Shown: in pieces, positions 8,515 to 17,591 of the stretch
Layout of the letters: every line of letters starts with the position of its first letter
Numbering within the stretch: position 1 is the first letter of the stretch
From: Mycobacterium florentinum
Lineage (GTDB): Bacteria; Actinomycetota; Actinomycetes; Mycobacteriales; Mycobacteriaceae
Length of the DNA stretch: 64,000 nucleotides
NCBI RefSeq assembly: GCF_010730355.1
Contig: NZ_AP022576.1
Location: 6,138,001 to 6,202,000 of the forward strand
Reading direction: 5' to 3'
The notes under the pieces: model-generated
Database searches by the model: none
What the model was told of the DNA's origin: nothing
What the model saw: only the letters and a program-made list of their open reading frames with translations
Program-made: the position numbers and the translations under genes

Positions 8515-9003
8515 CTACTGGTTCCGGTTCCGCCTACGGCGCCGACGCCCCTTCGCCTCTTCGATCCACTCTTTTTCGACCCGTCCGATCTCGAGCGAAA
8601 GCTGCATGAGAGTCGGATTATCGCAGTGGACTTCGTGAGCGGTGCGAAACTTGGCCGCTTCGCCGGTGGTGGGTAGGTGGGGCCGCAAGCCCTCGAACCA
8701 CTCGTCGCCGACGACGTTCGGCGGGTCATCGACGCGAGGTCCGCAGGACCACTGCCGGTAAGCATCACGAGCCCCGGCCAGGCCGCTCCGCCACTGCTGG
8801 ATCGCGTCGCAGCGCTGGGAATGTATTTGGCTCCTCATCTGATGCTTGTTGGTGCCGCTTACCGCCATCCCGGGGAGCAGGTTATCGACGGTCGACTTTG
8901 CAATGCCCGCGATGCCCATGGCGGATGCGCCCACGACCGTGCCCATCAGGCCCATCGTCATCATGTCCATGGGCTGATCGTTGCACTTGGGGACCCCCGA
9001 CAA
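8515..9003 (-). CDS. Conserved hypothetical protein with basic C-terminus
   Basis: 162 aa; earlier or later Met starts are possible (Met12, Met14). The N-terminus has a Met/Gly/Ala-rich hydrophobic stretch (MGLMGTVVGASAMGIAGIA) that could be a membrane or glycine-zipper segment. The middle is Trp/Arg rich (CDAIQQWRSGLAGARDAYRQW) and the tail is KGRRRRRRNRNQ. I do not recognise a domain. It lies on the same strand as the TetR gene, whose start is 91 nt downstream. Confidence 0.5.
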   Translation of the reverse strand: MSGVPKCNDQPMDMMTMGLMGTVVGASAMGIAGIAKSTVDNLLPGMAVSGTNKHQMRSQIHSQRCDAIQQWRSGLAGARDAYRQWSCGPRVDDPPNVVGDEWFEGLRPHLPTTGEAAKFRTAHEVHCDNPTLMQLSLEIGRVEKEWIEEAKGRRRRRRNRNQ

Positions 9004-9163
9004 AAGAAAAACTGTCGCTTGGGCGGGCGCGGACTATTGCTCGGCGACCATGCGGTAGCGAGGTCGTACAGGGCGGAGAAGTGCATTGCGTACAACGCCG
9101 GCACGCGGTCAGCAGGGCCGTCATGCGCGGTGTCGCGCGGCTAGCCAACACCCGGTGACGCGT

Positions 9164-10069
9164 TCATAGCAGGGGTTTTTGCCAGGCGAGGACGCGTTCG
9201 GCCAGTTCCGGTCCGCTGTCTTCCTGGATGAAGTGGCTGGCCCTGATGCGGGCGTGCGGCTGGCCGGCCGCCCCGGGAACGTGCTTGATCAGCGGACGGT
9301 CGGCCTGCCCCAGGATCGGGTCGCGAGCGCCAAAGATCGCGAGAAGGGGTTTCTCCCATCGGCCCAGCACGTCCCAGGCCGCTCGATTCGCCGGAATTGC
9401 CGGGTCGTCGGGGGAAGTCGGCACCAACTGCGGAAATGCCCGGGCACCGGCTTGGAACGTCTTGTCCGGAAAGGGGGCGTCGTAGCCGGCCCGCACCTTG
9501 GGAGGAACCCTGCGAACGGTGCCGGCTGCGACGATGCGACCCGCGGGCAGCACCGGGGAGTAGCGTGCGAAGGCCCGCCATGCGTGGAAGGCGGGAGGGG
9601 TGCGCCGCTGGGCGGTGGGCAGAAAGCCGTTTGCCACCACCACGCGCGCGATCCGCTCGCCCTGCTCGGCGGCGATGCGCAGCCCGATCAGCGAACCCCA
9701 GTCCTGGACGAACAGCGTGACTTCCTTCAGCCGCAGCCGCTCGAACCATGCCGTCACCCACTCGACATGGCGCAAGTAGGTGTAATCCTCCATCCGACTG
9801 GGCTTGTCAGAGCGGCCGAAGCCGATCAGGTCGGGGGCGAGCACCCGGTTTCCCGCGTCAACCAAGGGCGGAATCATCGTGCGGTACAGGTAGCTCCAGG
9901 TGGGCTCGCCGTGCAGCAGCACGATCGGCGGGCCATCGGCCGGTCCCTCGTCGAGAAAGTGCATGCGGACCGGCGGGGAGTCGCTTGCCGCCACGTCAAT
10001 GTAGTTCGCTACGAACGGATAGCCTTCCAAGTTTTCGAATCGGGAGTCTGGGGTTCGCAGCACATCCAT
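9164..10069 (-). CDS. Haloalkane dehalogenase (Rv2296 type)
   Basis: 301 aa from ATG 10069, chosen because AGGAG lies 6 nt upstream. Alpha/beta-hydrolase enzyme that displaces halide from haloalkanes. Catalytic pentad visible: nucleophile Asp123 and halide-binding Trp124 in VQDWGS, Glu55 in HGEPTWSY, Asp250 in FGARDPI and His279 in ASHFIQED. The sequence closely follows M. tuberculosis Rv2296, and its neighbours match Rv2295 and Rv2294, so the block is conserved. A small palindrome upstream may be an operator. Confidence 0.92.
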   Translation of the reverse strand: MDVLRTPDSRFENLEGYPFVANYIDVAASDSPPVRMHFLDEGPADGPPIVLLHGEPTWSYLYRTMIPPLVDAGNRVLAPDLIGFGRSDKPSRMEDYTYLRHVEWVTAWFERLRLKEVTLFVQDWGSLIGLRIAAEQGERIARVVVANGFLPTAQRRTPPAFHAWRAFARYSPVLPAGRIVAAGTVRRVPPKVRAGYDAPFPDKTFQAGARAFPQLVPTSPDDPAIPANRAAWDVLGRWEKPLLAIFGARDPILGQADRPLIKHVPGAAGQPHARIRASHFIQEDSGPELAERVLAWQKPLL

Positions 10070-10123
10070 ATTCAGCTCCTCCGGTGAACGGGCACCCCTG
10101 CAAGCCTCTCTCCGCGACGCCAC

Positions 10124-10138
10124 TTCGTCTAGTACGAA
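10124..10138. promoter_or_regulatory. Palindrome between divergent genes (candidate operator)
   Basis: TTCGT-CTAGT-ACGAA is a perfect 5-bp inverted repeat between the divergent haloalkane dehalogenase (start 10069) and DUF2652 (start 10184) genes. Position suggests repressor binding; no regulator gene is adjacent. Confidence 0.35.
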
Positions 10139-10183
10139 ATTTCATTGGGGAAGAACCCGGCAGGCCACTAAAATAGCGAAATC

Positions 10184-10912
10184 ATGGCCATTCGTCGCGC
10201 CGTCCTGCTGATTGCCGATATCGGCGGCTACACCAACTACATGGCGTGGAACCGGACGCACCTCGCGCACGCGCAGCAGACGGTCGCGCAGCTGCTGGAA
10301 TCGGTCATCGATGCTGCTAAGGGCCTGAAGTTGGCTAAGTTGGAGGGCGACGCGGCATTCTTCTGGGCGCCGGACGGCAACGCCAATGTGCTGGTTTCCG
10401 ATCGGCTCTGGCGCATGCGCCAGTCGTTCCTCGCCCGGCGGCAGCGGATCAAAGCCGACATCGCCTGCGAGTGTGCGAGCTGTGGTCAGCTCGACAGCCT
10501 GTCGCTGAAGTTCGTCGCGCACGAAGGCGAGGTGGCCGAGCAAAAGGTAAAGCGCCACGTCGAACTCGCCGGTGTCGACGTCATCCTCGTGCACCGGATG
10601 CTGAAAAACGAGGTACCAGTGCCGGAATACGTGCTGATGACCGATGCGGTGGCCGCGTGCCTCGACGAGTCGATGCGTGGTCTTTCGATGCCGCTCACGC
10701 ACGATTTCGAAGGTATCGGCGAAACATCCACGCACTACATCGACCTCGCCACGTCGGAGGCGCCACCGGCACCGCAACAGCGTGGTTTCTTCGGCCGGCT
10801 CGGAATGACGGCGATGTTCGAGCTGAACTCGGTGCCCTTCTTGCTGGGTATCAAGAAACCCGCCGAGGGCTTCCGGAACCTGGGCCGCGGCGCCGAGGAA
10901 ATCCCGGCCTAG
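10184..10912 (+). CDS. DUF2652 protein, nucleotide-cyclase-like (Rv2295 type)
   Basis: 242 aa. The start [17 protein letters not shown] and then [11 protein letters not shown] copy the two substrate-metal segments of class III cyclases, which is typical of DUF2652. A Cys cluster (CECASC) lies in the middle. Whether it makes a cyclic nucleotide is unknown; the usual cyclase transition-state residues are not evident. It sits between the Rv2296-type and Rv2294-type genes as in M. tuberculosis. Confidence 0.8.
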   Translation: MAIRRAVLLIADIGGYTNYMAWNRTHLAHAQQTVAQLLESVIDAAKGLKLAKLEGDAAFFWAPDGNANVLVSDRLWRMRQSFLARRQRIKADIACECASCGQLDSLSLKFVAHEGEVAEQKVKRHVELAGVDVILVHRMLKNEVPVPEYVLMTDAVAACLDESMRGLSMPLTHDFEGIGETSTHYIDLATSEAPPAPQQRGFFGRLGMTAMFELNSVPFLLGIKKPAEGFRNLGRGAEEIPA

Positions 10913-10937
10913 CGCTGACAGCTATTGTTGCGCAGCA

Positions 10938-12137
10938 TTATTGGGTGCCGGCGAGCGCACGACCCATGCGCGATAAGGCTTCGGTGAGAATCGCCGGCGA
11001 GGTAGCGAAATTCAGCCGGACGTGCCCGGCGCCGCCGGTGCCGAAGACATGGCCGGAGCTGAGTGCGACGCGGGCGTGGTCGAGAAACCAGCGGGCCGGC
11101 CCGGACAGGTCGGCCACCACCGCGGGGCCGTCGGCCGCATCTTCGGTGATGCCGAGCCGCCGGCAATCCAGCCAGGCGAGGTATGTGCCCTGTGTGCCTT
11201 GATATTTCACGTGCGGAAGGTGTTCGGCCACCAGGTCGCCCAGTAACGTACGGTTGGCGTCCAGGCCCTGCAGCAGCGCGTCGAGCCAGTCGTCGCCGGT
11301 CCGGAATGCTTCCGCGTGCGCGATGACGCCCAGGTGGCTCGGCCCGTGGCTGACCTCCTCTGGCATCCGCCGCAGATCCGCGGCCGCCTCCGGCCCGGCG
11401 ATCGCCAGGGCCGCCTTGAGCCCGGAAAGATTCCACGCCTTGGAGGCGGAGGTCAGCGCGAACGCGTCCTCGGCACCGGGGATGCTCAGGTACGGCGTGA
11501 ATCGCGATCCGGACAAGACCACCGGTGCGTGAATCTCGTCCGCGACCACCCGCGCCCGCGACCGCCGGGCGCATTCGGCCACGCCGCGCAGTTCGTCGAC
11601 GGTGTGCACCGTCCCGGTCGGGTTGTGCGGATTGCACAGCAGGTACGCGACCCTTCGTCCCGACGCCCGCGCCCGGGTGAACGCTTCCTCCAACGCGTCC
11701 AACGCAATTCGTCCTTCGGCGTCGAGTGGCGCCTCGATCACCCGCCGGCCCGAGTGCGTCACGAACGCGTAAAACGGCGCATAAACCGGAGGATTGACGA
11801 CAACCGCGTCGCCCGGGTCGGTGATAAGCCGCAGCGTCTCAACGATTCCGAGCATTACGTCGGGAACGATCGTCGTGCGGCCGACGTCGAGTCCGTGCCA
11901 TTGCCAACGCCGCGAAGCGAATTCACCGACCGCCTCGGCCAGGGCGGTGCCCGACGGATAGCCGGTATCGCCGTTGTCGATCGCCCTACGCAGCGCTTCG
12001 GCGACGGTGGGCGGCAGCATGACGTCCATCTCGGCAACCCACAACGGCAGGACATCGGCCGGGTGCGCACGCCACTTCATGCTGGTGCGCAGCCGCAGTT
12101 GCTGCAGCGTGAGTTCCTCGAGTGGATTAGGCGTCAC
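10938..12137 (-). CDS. PLP-dependent aminotransferase, MalY/PatB cystathionine beta-lyase type
   Basis: 399 aa fold-type I enzyme. Seen: substrate-side [10 protein letters not shown], the PLP phosphate and ring contacts ([24 protein letters not shown]) and the Schiff-base Lys in [13 protein letters not shown]. The MalY/PatB subfamily cleaves cystathionine or transaminates. Corresponds to Rv2294 by sequence and by its neighbours. Convergent with the DUF2652 gene, 25 nt apart. Confidence 0.88.
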   Translation of the reverse strand: MTPNPLEELTLQQLRLRTSMKWRAHPADVLPLWVAEMDVMLPPTVAEALRRAIDNGDTGYPSGTALAEAVGEFASRRWQWHGLDVGRTTIVPDVMLGIVETLRLITDPGDAVVVNPPVYAPFYAFVTHSGRRVIEAPLDAEGRIALDALEEAFTRARASGRRVAYLLCNPHNPTGTVHTVDELRGVAECARRSRARVVADEIHAPVVLSGSRFTPYLSIPGAEDAFALTSASKAWNLSGLKAALAIAGPEAAADLRRMPEEVSHGPSHLGVIAHAEAFRTGDDWLDALLQGLDANRTLLGDLVAEHLPHVKYQGTQGTYLAWLDCRRLGITEDAADGPAVVADLSGPARWFLDHARVALSSGHVFGTGGAGHVRLNFATSPAILTEALSRMGRALAGTQ

Positions 12138-12170
12138 TCCCGCAGACTAGGCCGCGCGGTTGGGTCCCGG

Positions 12171-13268
12171 TTACCCGGTCACAAACGCGCCCTTGGGGAT
12201 CGTCAGGGGCAGGTCGACCGAACTCAACAGGCCCGGCTCGGCGGCGACGACGTAGGGCACGGCGTTGACGACGCGCATCGCGGTGGCGACCATGGCGCCC
12301 GCCCCGGACGTCATGCCGCCGACCCAGGCCCGCTGCGGATCCTTCAGCGTTGCCGCCAGCGTGCAGTCGATATCGGGATCGCCGCTGATCTGGACGCGGT
12401 AGGACAGGTCGCCGATGCCTTCCGGCCAATCCGGGGCGACGTCGTGTGCCAGGCGGGTGACGTGCTCGATGATGATCGCTTCGCGGCCGTCGACCACGCC
12501 GGTCGCCCGCATCCGCAGCGCGCCGCAGGTTCCGGCCTCGACGGTGCCCATCGCGACCTCAAGCGTCCGGTCGGTGACCGCGCGGTCGAAGAACTCGCGG
12601 ACTTCCTGGACCTCGACTCCCAGTGCGTCGGCGATCAACCGGATCTGTCCTTGCCATTCGCCGGCGATCGCGCCCGGGAAGCCGATCCACGGTTGGTAGT
12701 CGAGCGGGCGGCCGAAACCCAATGCGTCACTCATGATGTCGGGCACGCCGTAGTCGTCGTACAGGCCGATCTCCCACGCGTGCACCTTGTCGATGGACGA
12801 CGATTGGGTCGAGAGCACCAACGGCAGATAGTCGGCGGCGAAGCCCGGCTCGATGCCCGACGCGTAGAGCGACACCTGCCCTTGTTTGGCCGCGGCGGCC
12901 AGCTGGTCGCGCCACTCCGCGGGTTCGTAGGCGTGCGGGTTGACCAGACGCGTGGTACTCGTCGTGACGACGTTGATCCCGGCCTGGAGCAGCCGGACGT
13001 AGTCGGGGATGGCCAGGGCGTCGCGTTCCGGACCGCTGGCGGCGTAGATCACGCAGTCCGGTTTCAGGGCGATCAGCGCGTCGGCGTCGGTGGTGGCCTT
13101 CAGCCCGATCGGCTCGCCGTTGGCGAGTTCGCCGGCGTCCTTGCCGTCCTTTTCCGGGGAGTGCACCCACACCCCGACCAGATCCAGATTGGGGCGCCGA
13201 TCGACGGCGCGGATGGCGATCGAACCGATTCCGCCCGTCGCCCATACCACTACCCGCTGAGCTGTCAT
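12171..13268 (-). CDS. DapB-fold NAD(P)-dependent dehydrogenase, paralogue 1
   Basis: 365 aa. N-terminal Rossmann motif VVVWATGGIGSIAI, followed by LVGVWVHSPEKDGKDAGEL and the dihydrodipicolinate reductase-like region VIYAASGPERD. The C-terminal half resembles the 2,4-diaminopentanoate dehydrogenase type. It reduces or oxidises an imine/amine or related carbonyl with NAD(P)H; the substrate is unknown. A close paralogue lies at 14.46 kb. Its upstream region is shared with the divergent LLM gene and holds a candidate TetR operator. Confidence 0.82.
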   Translation of the reverse strand: MTAQRVVVWATGGIGSIAIRAVDRRPNLDLVGVWVHSPEKDGKDAGELANGEPIGLKATTDADALIALKPDCVIYAASGPERDALAIPDYVRLLQAGINVVTTSTTRLVNPHAYEPAEWRDQLAAAAKQGQVSLYASGIEPGFAADYLPLVLSTQSSSIDKVHAWEIGLYDDYGVPDIMSDALGFGRPLDYQPWIGFPGAIAGEWQGQIRLIADALGVEVQEVREFFDRAVTDRTLEVAMGTVEAGTCGALRMRATGVVDGREAIIIEHVTRLAHDVAPDWPEGIGDLSYRVQISGDPDIDCTLAATLKDPQRAWVGGMTSGAGAMVATAMRVVNAVPYVVAAEPGLLSSVDLPLTIPKGAFVTG

Positions 13269-13388
13269 GTTGCTCCTCCTCAGTTGCGTGCGCGATGAAA
13301 GCTGAGGCGGCCGTTGACCTTACGCCGGCGGTTACCCAACGTTCGACTCGGAAGCTAACAGCCGCGAGCCCGCACGGTCAAGGGTTTA

Positions 13389-13406
13389 AGAGAGTAACTA
13401 CTATCC
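13389..13406. promoter_or_regulatory. Candidate second operator for the TetR encoded at 17.6 kb
   Basis: AGAGAGT-AACT-ACTATCC: the right arm is identical to, and the left arm matches 5 of 7 bases of, the perfect palindrome GGATAGT-GGAT-ACTATCC at 17545-17562. It lies between the divergent DapB-fold and LLM genes. Confidence 0.45.
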
Positions 13407-13476
13407 TAATGAACAAATTTTAGGTTAGGGTGCGGGATGTGAGGGTCGACGCCCGATTTGCCCGCCGCCGGACTCG

Positions 13477-14460
13477 ATGATGTTCACGCTGAGGTTCGAC
13501 ATGCGCGCCCCGGCGTGGGCCGGGCCGGCCGCCGACCTGTACGCCGCGGCCATCGACATGTGCGCGTGGGCCGAGACCCGCGGCGCCGTACTGGCCGTGC
13601 TGTCCGAGCACCACGGTGCCGACGACGGCCACCTGCCGGTACCGCTCACGCTGGCATCGGCGATCGCGGCCAGGACGAACACTTTGGCGATTCTGCTGGC
13701 CGCCGTGCCGATTCCGCTGTGGGATCCGGTTCGGCTCGCCGAAGAGATGAGCGTGCTGGACCTGATCAGCCGCGGACGGGTGTCCTACGCGCTCGGCGTG
13801 GGACATCGACGCGAGGAATACGACCACTTCGGCATCGACATGAGCACGCGCGGCCGAATCGCCGACGAGATGCTGGACGTGCTGGGCCCGCTGGTGCGGG
13901 GCGAATCGGTCCAGTACCGGGGCCGTGAAGTTCGCGTCACCCCGCCGTGCGCGTCGCCGAACGGGCCGATGATGTTGATCGCCGGTGGCAGCAAGGCCGC
14001 CGCGCGGCGGGCCGGGCGCCACGGGCTTGGGTTCATCTCCCAGACCGCCTCGCCCGGGCTCAAGGATTACTACGAGGCGCAGTGCCGTGCGCACAGGCAC
14101 CACCCCGGAATCATTCAGTTCCCCCAACCAGGTTCTCCGACAGCGGTTTTCGTAGCCGACGATGTCGATCAGGCGTGGGACGAGCTGGGGTCACACCTGC
14201 TGCACGACGCGAAAACAGCGGCGTCCTACCGGCCGCACGACGATTCGGTGGCCAGCATCACCCGCGCCGACAGCGTGGCGGCGCTGCGCGAGGACAACGG
14301 CCCGTACCGCATCTTGACGCCCGAGCAGGCGACCGACTACGTGCGCGGCGGGCAGCTGCTGCCACTGGCCCCGCTGTGCGGCGGCGTCGCGCCGGAGGTG
14401 GCGTGGCCGTATCTCGAGCGTGCCGCGGCCGCCGCCAAGATAGGTGAGGAGAACTCCTGA
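13477..14460 (+). CDS. LLM-class flavin-dependent oxidoreductase, paralogue 1
   Basis: 327 aa (or 326 from ATG 13480). Luciferase-like TIM barrel: FTLRFDMRAPAW, LSEHHGADDGHL (the EHH motif), and DLISRGRVSYALGVGHRREEY. It uses FMN or F420 to oxidise or reduce an unknown substrate. It overlaps the following DapB-fold gene by 1 nt, so they are translated together. Paralogous to the gene at 15.54 kb. Confidence 0.87.
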   Translation: MMFTLRFDMRAPAWAGPAADLYAAAIDMCAWAETRGAVLAVLSEHHGADDGHLPVPLTLASAIAARTNTLAILLAAVPIPLWDPVRLAEEMSVLDLISRGRVSYALGVGHRREEYDHFGIDMSTRGRIADEMLDVLGPLVRGESVQYRGREVRVTPPCASPNGPMMLIAGGSKAAARRAGRHGLGFISQTASPGLKDYYEAQCRAHRHHPGIIQFPQPGSPTAVFVADDVDQAWDELGSHLLHDAKTAASYRPHDDSVASITRADSVAALREDNGPYRILTPEQATDYVRGGQLLPLAPLCGGVAPEVAWPYLERAAAAAKIGEENS

Positions 14461-15521
14461 TGCGGATCGTGGTGTGGTCGACCGGCGGAGTGGGATCGAT
14501 CGCCATCGATGCCATCAGGCGTCGACCGGATCTGGAACTCGTTGGCGTCTGGGTACATTCGCCCGGGAAGGTCGGCAAGGACGCCGGCGAACTGGTCGGC
14601 GGCGAGCCGATGGGCGTCATCGCCACCAACGACGCCGACGCGCTGATCGCGCTGGCGCCCGACTGCGTGGTGTATGCGGCCAGCGGCCCCGACCGCGACG
14701 GCGCCGCCGTGCCCGACTACGTGCGGCTGCTGGCGGCGGGCATCAACGTGGTGTCGACGTCATCGACCGGCCTGGTGTACCCGCCGTCCTACTTCGCCCC
14801 CAACTGGCGTGACGATCTGGACGAGGCGGCCAAGGCCGGCCGGGCGTCGTTCTACGTGTCGGGCATCTTTCCCGGTTTCGCGTCCGATCAGCTGGCGTTG
14901 CTGATGACGACGCAGTCCAAGCGCATCCGCCGGATCACCGCCAGCGAGGTTGCCCTCAACGATCACTACCCGGTGGCCGACGTGATGATGGACGGGATGG
15001 GCTTTGGCCGGCCGCTGGATTTCGAGCCGATGCTCAAGACGCCGGGGTTCATCGAAATGGCTTGGAAAGCACCGATTTACCTGATCGCCGCGGGCCTCGG
15101 CGTCGAGGTGGAACAGATCCGCGGTTCGCTCGATCGGGAGCTGACGAATAGGGACATCGAGGTCGCGTTCGGCACCATCAAGGCGGGCAGCTGCGGTGCG
15201 GTCCGCACCCGGGCGGCGGGCGTCGTCAACGGTGCCGAGGCCATCGTCATCGAGCACGTCATCCGGATGGCGCGCGACGTCGCACCCGACTGGCCGACGT
15301 CGGACTGCGACGCCACGTATCGGGTCGACATCGAGGGAGATCCCGACATCCACTGCGAGATGACGCTCGGGGCGGCGGAGGGGCACGCCGCGGGCCACGC
15401 CGCGATGGCCGCCACGGCAATGCGCGTCGTCAACGCGATCCCGTACGTCGTGGACGCGCCACCGGGCCTGCTGAGCTCGCTGGACATCCCGACGACGCTT
15501 CCGCTTTACGCCTTCGGCTGA
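14460..15521 (+). CDS. DapB-fold NAD(P)-dependent dehydrogenase, paralogue 2
   Basis: 353 aa; starts in TGATG overlapping the LLM stop. Rossmann motif IVVWSTGGVGSIAI and LVGVWVHSPGK align with paralogue 1 (12.2-13.3 kb) nearly position by position over the first 170 residues. The second LLM gene follows after 19 nt. The repeated pairing of LLM with DapB-like enzyme suggests the two act on consecutive intermediates. Confidence 0.82.
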   Translation: MRIVVWSTGGVGSIAIDAIRRRPDLELVGVWVHSPGKVGKDAGELVGGEPMGVIATNDADALIALAPDCVVYAASGPDRDGAAVPDYVRLLAAGINVVSTSSTGLVYPPSYFAPNWRDDLDEAAKAGRASFYVSGIFPGFASDQLALLMTTQSKRIRRITASEVALNDHYPVADVMMDGMGFGRPLDFEPMLKTPGFIEMAWKAPIYLIAAGLGVEVEQIRGSLDRELTNRDIEVAFGTIKAGSCGAVRTRAAGVVNGAEAIVIEHVIRMARDVAPDWPTSDCDATYRVDIEGDPDIHCEMTLGAAEGHAAGHAAMAATAMRVVNAIPYVVDAPPGLLSSLDIPTTLPLYAFG

Positions 15522-15540
15522 ACGTGTAACGTGCATTGCC

Positions 15541-16515
15541 GTGTACACGCTGCGCTTCGACATGCGCGATCCCGAGTGGGCCGCGGCCCCGGCCGATCTC
15601 TACGCGGCCGCACCCGAAATGTGTGCCTGGGCCGAAGAACACGGCGGTCTGGCCGCCGTGTTGTGCGAGCACCACGGCTCCGAGGACGGTTACCTGCCGT
15701 CCCCGTTTCTGCTGGCCTCGGCGGTGGCCTCGCGAACCCAGCGGCTGGCGCTGAGCCTGATCCTGATCCTGCCGTTCTACGAAACCGTGCGCTTGGCCGA
15801 GGACATGGCGGTGCTCGACATCATCAGCAACGGGCGGGCGTCCTACATCCTGGCGTTGGGCTATCGGCCCGAGGAGTTCGAGCACTTCGGTGTGCCGATC
15901 AAGACCCGCGGTCGCGTCTGCGACGAGAAGCTCGCGCTGTTGCGGCGACTGCTGGCCGGGGAAACCGTCGAAGAAAACGGGCGGCGCATCGCCGTCACAC
16001 CGCGGCCGCTGACTCCCGGCGGGCCGGGGCTGATGTGGGGCGGCGGAACGGTTGCCGCCGCGCGCCGGGCCGGCCGATACGGCCTGGGCATGCTGGGCAA
16101 CGCCAACGAACCCGGCATGCAGGAAGCCTACGAGCAGGCCTGTCGTGAGCATGGCCATCAGCCCGGCCCGACGATGTTTCCCGACCGCAACACCCCCTCG
16201 GTCGTCTTCGTCGCCGACGACGTGGATCGGGCGTGGAAAGAGATCGGGGAGCATCTGCTGCACGACGTGAAAACCTATGCGGCGTGGAATCCCGGCGACG
16301 AGACGACGGCCGGCTTCTCGCACGTGAAATCCGTCGACGAGCTGCGCGCCACGCCCACGTCGCACATCATTATCTCGGTGCCAGAAGCGATTTCGCGGGT
16401 GAAAGCCGGCCAGGTGCTCAACCTGTCGCCGTTGTGCGGCGGGCTGCCACCCGACATCGCGTGGCCCTACCTCAAGCGGGTGGGCGAAGAGGTGTTGCCC
16501 GAAGCGCTCGGGTGA
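15541..16515 (+). CDS. LLM-class flavin-dependent oxidoreductase, paralogue 2
   Basis: 324 aa from GTG 15541. Shares with paralogue 1 the start YTLRFDMRDPEW, the CEHHGSEDGYLPS motif, DIISNGRASYILALGYRPEE and the C-terminal LCGGLPPDIAWPYL. Last gene of the three-gene plus-strand run. A 15-bp perfect stem-loop lies just downstream. Confidence 0.87.
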   Translation: MYTLRFDMRDPEWAAAPADLYAAAPEMCAWAEEHGGLAAVLCEHHGSEDGYLPSPFLLASAVASRTQRLALSLILILPFYETVRLAEDMAVLDIISNGRASYILALGYRPEEFEHFGVPIKTRGRVCDEKLALLRRLLAGETVEENGRRIAVTPRPLTPGGPGLMWGGGTVAAARRAGRYGLGMLGNANEPGMQEAYEQACREHGHQPGPTMFPDRNTPSVVFVADDVDRAWKEIGEHLLHDVKTYAAWNPGDETTAGFSHVKSVDELRATPTSHIIISVPEAISRVKAGQVLNLSPLCGGLPPDIAWPYLKRVGEEVLPEALG

Positions 16516-16531
16516 CCGCTACTCCTCGGCG

Positions 16532-16584
16532 AGCGTCGAGTTGTTGGGAGAAATTCGCCAGTTTTGGCGCAACAACTCGACGCT
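16532..16584. terminator. Perfect 15-bp inverted repeat between convergent genes
   Basis: AGCGTCGAGTTGTTG (16532-16546) pairs with 16570-16584 across a 23-nt loop, between the LLM stop and the AveC-like gene's stop. No T-run. Likely bidirectional terminator. Confidence 0.6.
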
Positions 16585-16597
16585 GGGCGCGAGGGTC

Positions 16598-17383
16598 TTA
16601 CTTGGGTTGGTTCGGGACGCCCGGATACAGCTGCTCCGTCGGGCCCGCGGTCACGTAGCCGCCCAGCTTTGTAATGAGGTGGGGCGCAAAGACCGACAGA
16701 TACACCGCATGTCCGATGACGATGACGGCGACGATCGACAGCACCGCGGACTGCCCCGGGCTCTTCGATCGGTTGTCGGCCCACATGTCGATGACGTTTC
16801 GGCCTTCCGCATCGGTGCGGCCGAGCAGATAAGTGAAGACCATCATCTGAATGCCCATGGCGAGCGAGTCGTACAGCGGGTACTGGTGCCTGGTGCCTTC
16901 GAAGATCGCCAGGCCGGGAATCACGTAGCCGTAGTAGAAGTTGCCGAGCTGGGCCCCGGTGTAGGCGTTGAAGAACAACGCCCAGCAGAACCCGACGACG
17001 AGGCCGACGACGAGCAGGGTAATCGGCCTGCGCCAGTTGAACTTTCCGCTCAGCCAACGTCCGAGTGCCGCCCCGGTCACGGCCGGGATGATGAAGTAGG
17101 AGACGTAGCCGATCGGCACCGCCAACGGCAACCCGCCCCACGTGACATTCAGCGGCCACCAGGACGGCATGCGGGGCAGCGCCGGCGGAAACTGTGCGTA
17201 CATCGCCCAGTCGTAGGGGGACTCGATCCAGGAGAACGAGATCGCCGAGATGCCGAGCAGCAACAGCGGATGGATGCGGCGGCGACGGTAGCTCAGGTAG
17301 ATCCCGATAATCAGGAACGTGATGCTCGCGGCGTAGGAAAAGTACTGAGCCCCGGCCATCACCGGCGTCATTTCGGTGTTCAC
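16598..17383 (-). CDS. Spirocyclase AveC-family membrane protein
   Basis: 261 aa with about six to seven hydrophobic segments. Aromatic loops such as SFSWIESPYDWAMYAQFP and NFYYGYVIPGLAIFEGTRHQYP are typical of the mycobacterial AveC-like family, named for avermectin spirocyclase. Cyclase activity here is not established. GTG start 17383 overlaps by 4 nt (GTGA) the stop of a 36-aa membrane peptide, so translation is coupled. Divergent from the TetR-P450 operon whose operator lies between, suggesting common control. Confidence 0.8.
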   Translation of the reverse strand: MNTEMTPVMAGAQYFSYAASITFLIIGIYLSYRRRRIHPLLLLGISAISFSWIESPYDWAMYAQFPPALPRMPSWWPLNVTWGGLPLAVPIGYVSYFIIPAVTGAALGRWLSGKFNWRRPITLLVVGLVVGFCWALFFNAYTGAQLGNFYYGYVIPGLAIFEGTRHQYPLYDSLAMGIQMMVFTYLLGRTDAEGRNVIDMWADNRSKSPGQSAVLSIVAVIVIGHAVYLSVFAPHLITKLGGYVTAGPTEQLYPGVPNQPK

Positions 17384-17490
17384 GGGCGCCCCTCGTCGCT
17401 GCGCCGCGCCTCGGGATCGAAGCGGAGTACCAGCCCGAAAATTAGGATGATCAGGCCGAACAACGTGCCGAGCATGATGACAGCGCCCAT
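17380..17490 (-). CDS. 36-aa single-pass membrane peptide, coupled to the AveC-like gene
   Basis: A short gene, easily missed. It runs from ATG 17490 to TGA 17380, with a purine-rich AAGGGTG upstream. The product has one hydrophobic helix (VIMLGTLFGLIILIFGLVL, residues 4-22) followed by a charged cytoplasmic tail RFDPEARRSDEGRP. Its TGA overlaps the GTG of the AveC-like gene (GTGA), which argues that it is translated. A role as accessory subunit or anchor for the membrane enzyme is inference. Confidence 0.65.
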   Translation of the reverse strand: MGAVIMLGTLFGLIILIFGLVLRFDPEARRSDEGRP

Positions 17491-17524
17491 GGTGTCACCC
17501 TTTCGATGATGCGCCTTCTTAAGG

Positions 17525-17562
17525 TAGTGGATACTATCCTATCTGGATAGTGGATACTATCC
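17525..17562. promoter_or_regulatory. Tandem operator of the TetR/P450 operon
   Basis: The 15-mer TAGTGGATACTATCC occurs twice (17525-17539 and 17548-17562). The second copy extends to a perfect palindrome GGATAGT-GGAT-ACTATCC (17545-17562); the first has an imperfect left arm. It lies between the membrane peptide/AveC-like genes and the TetR gene, immediately upstream of its likely start. Autoregulation and control of both directions are expected. Confidence 0.65.
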
Positions 17563-17591
17563 CCAAGGCATTTTGGGAGGAGTGGACCTCG

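Noticed and set aside
11316..13298. 660-aa plus-strand open frame
   Set aside because: Antisense shadow of the aminotransferase and DapB-fold genes; composition is Arg/Gly/His rich.
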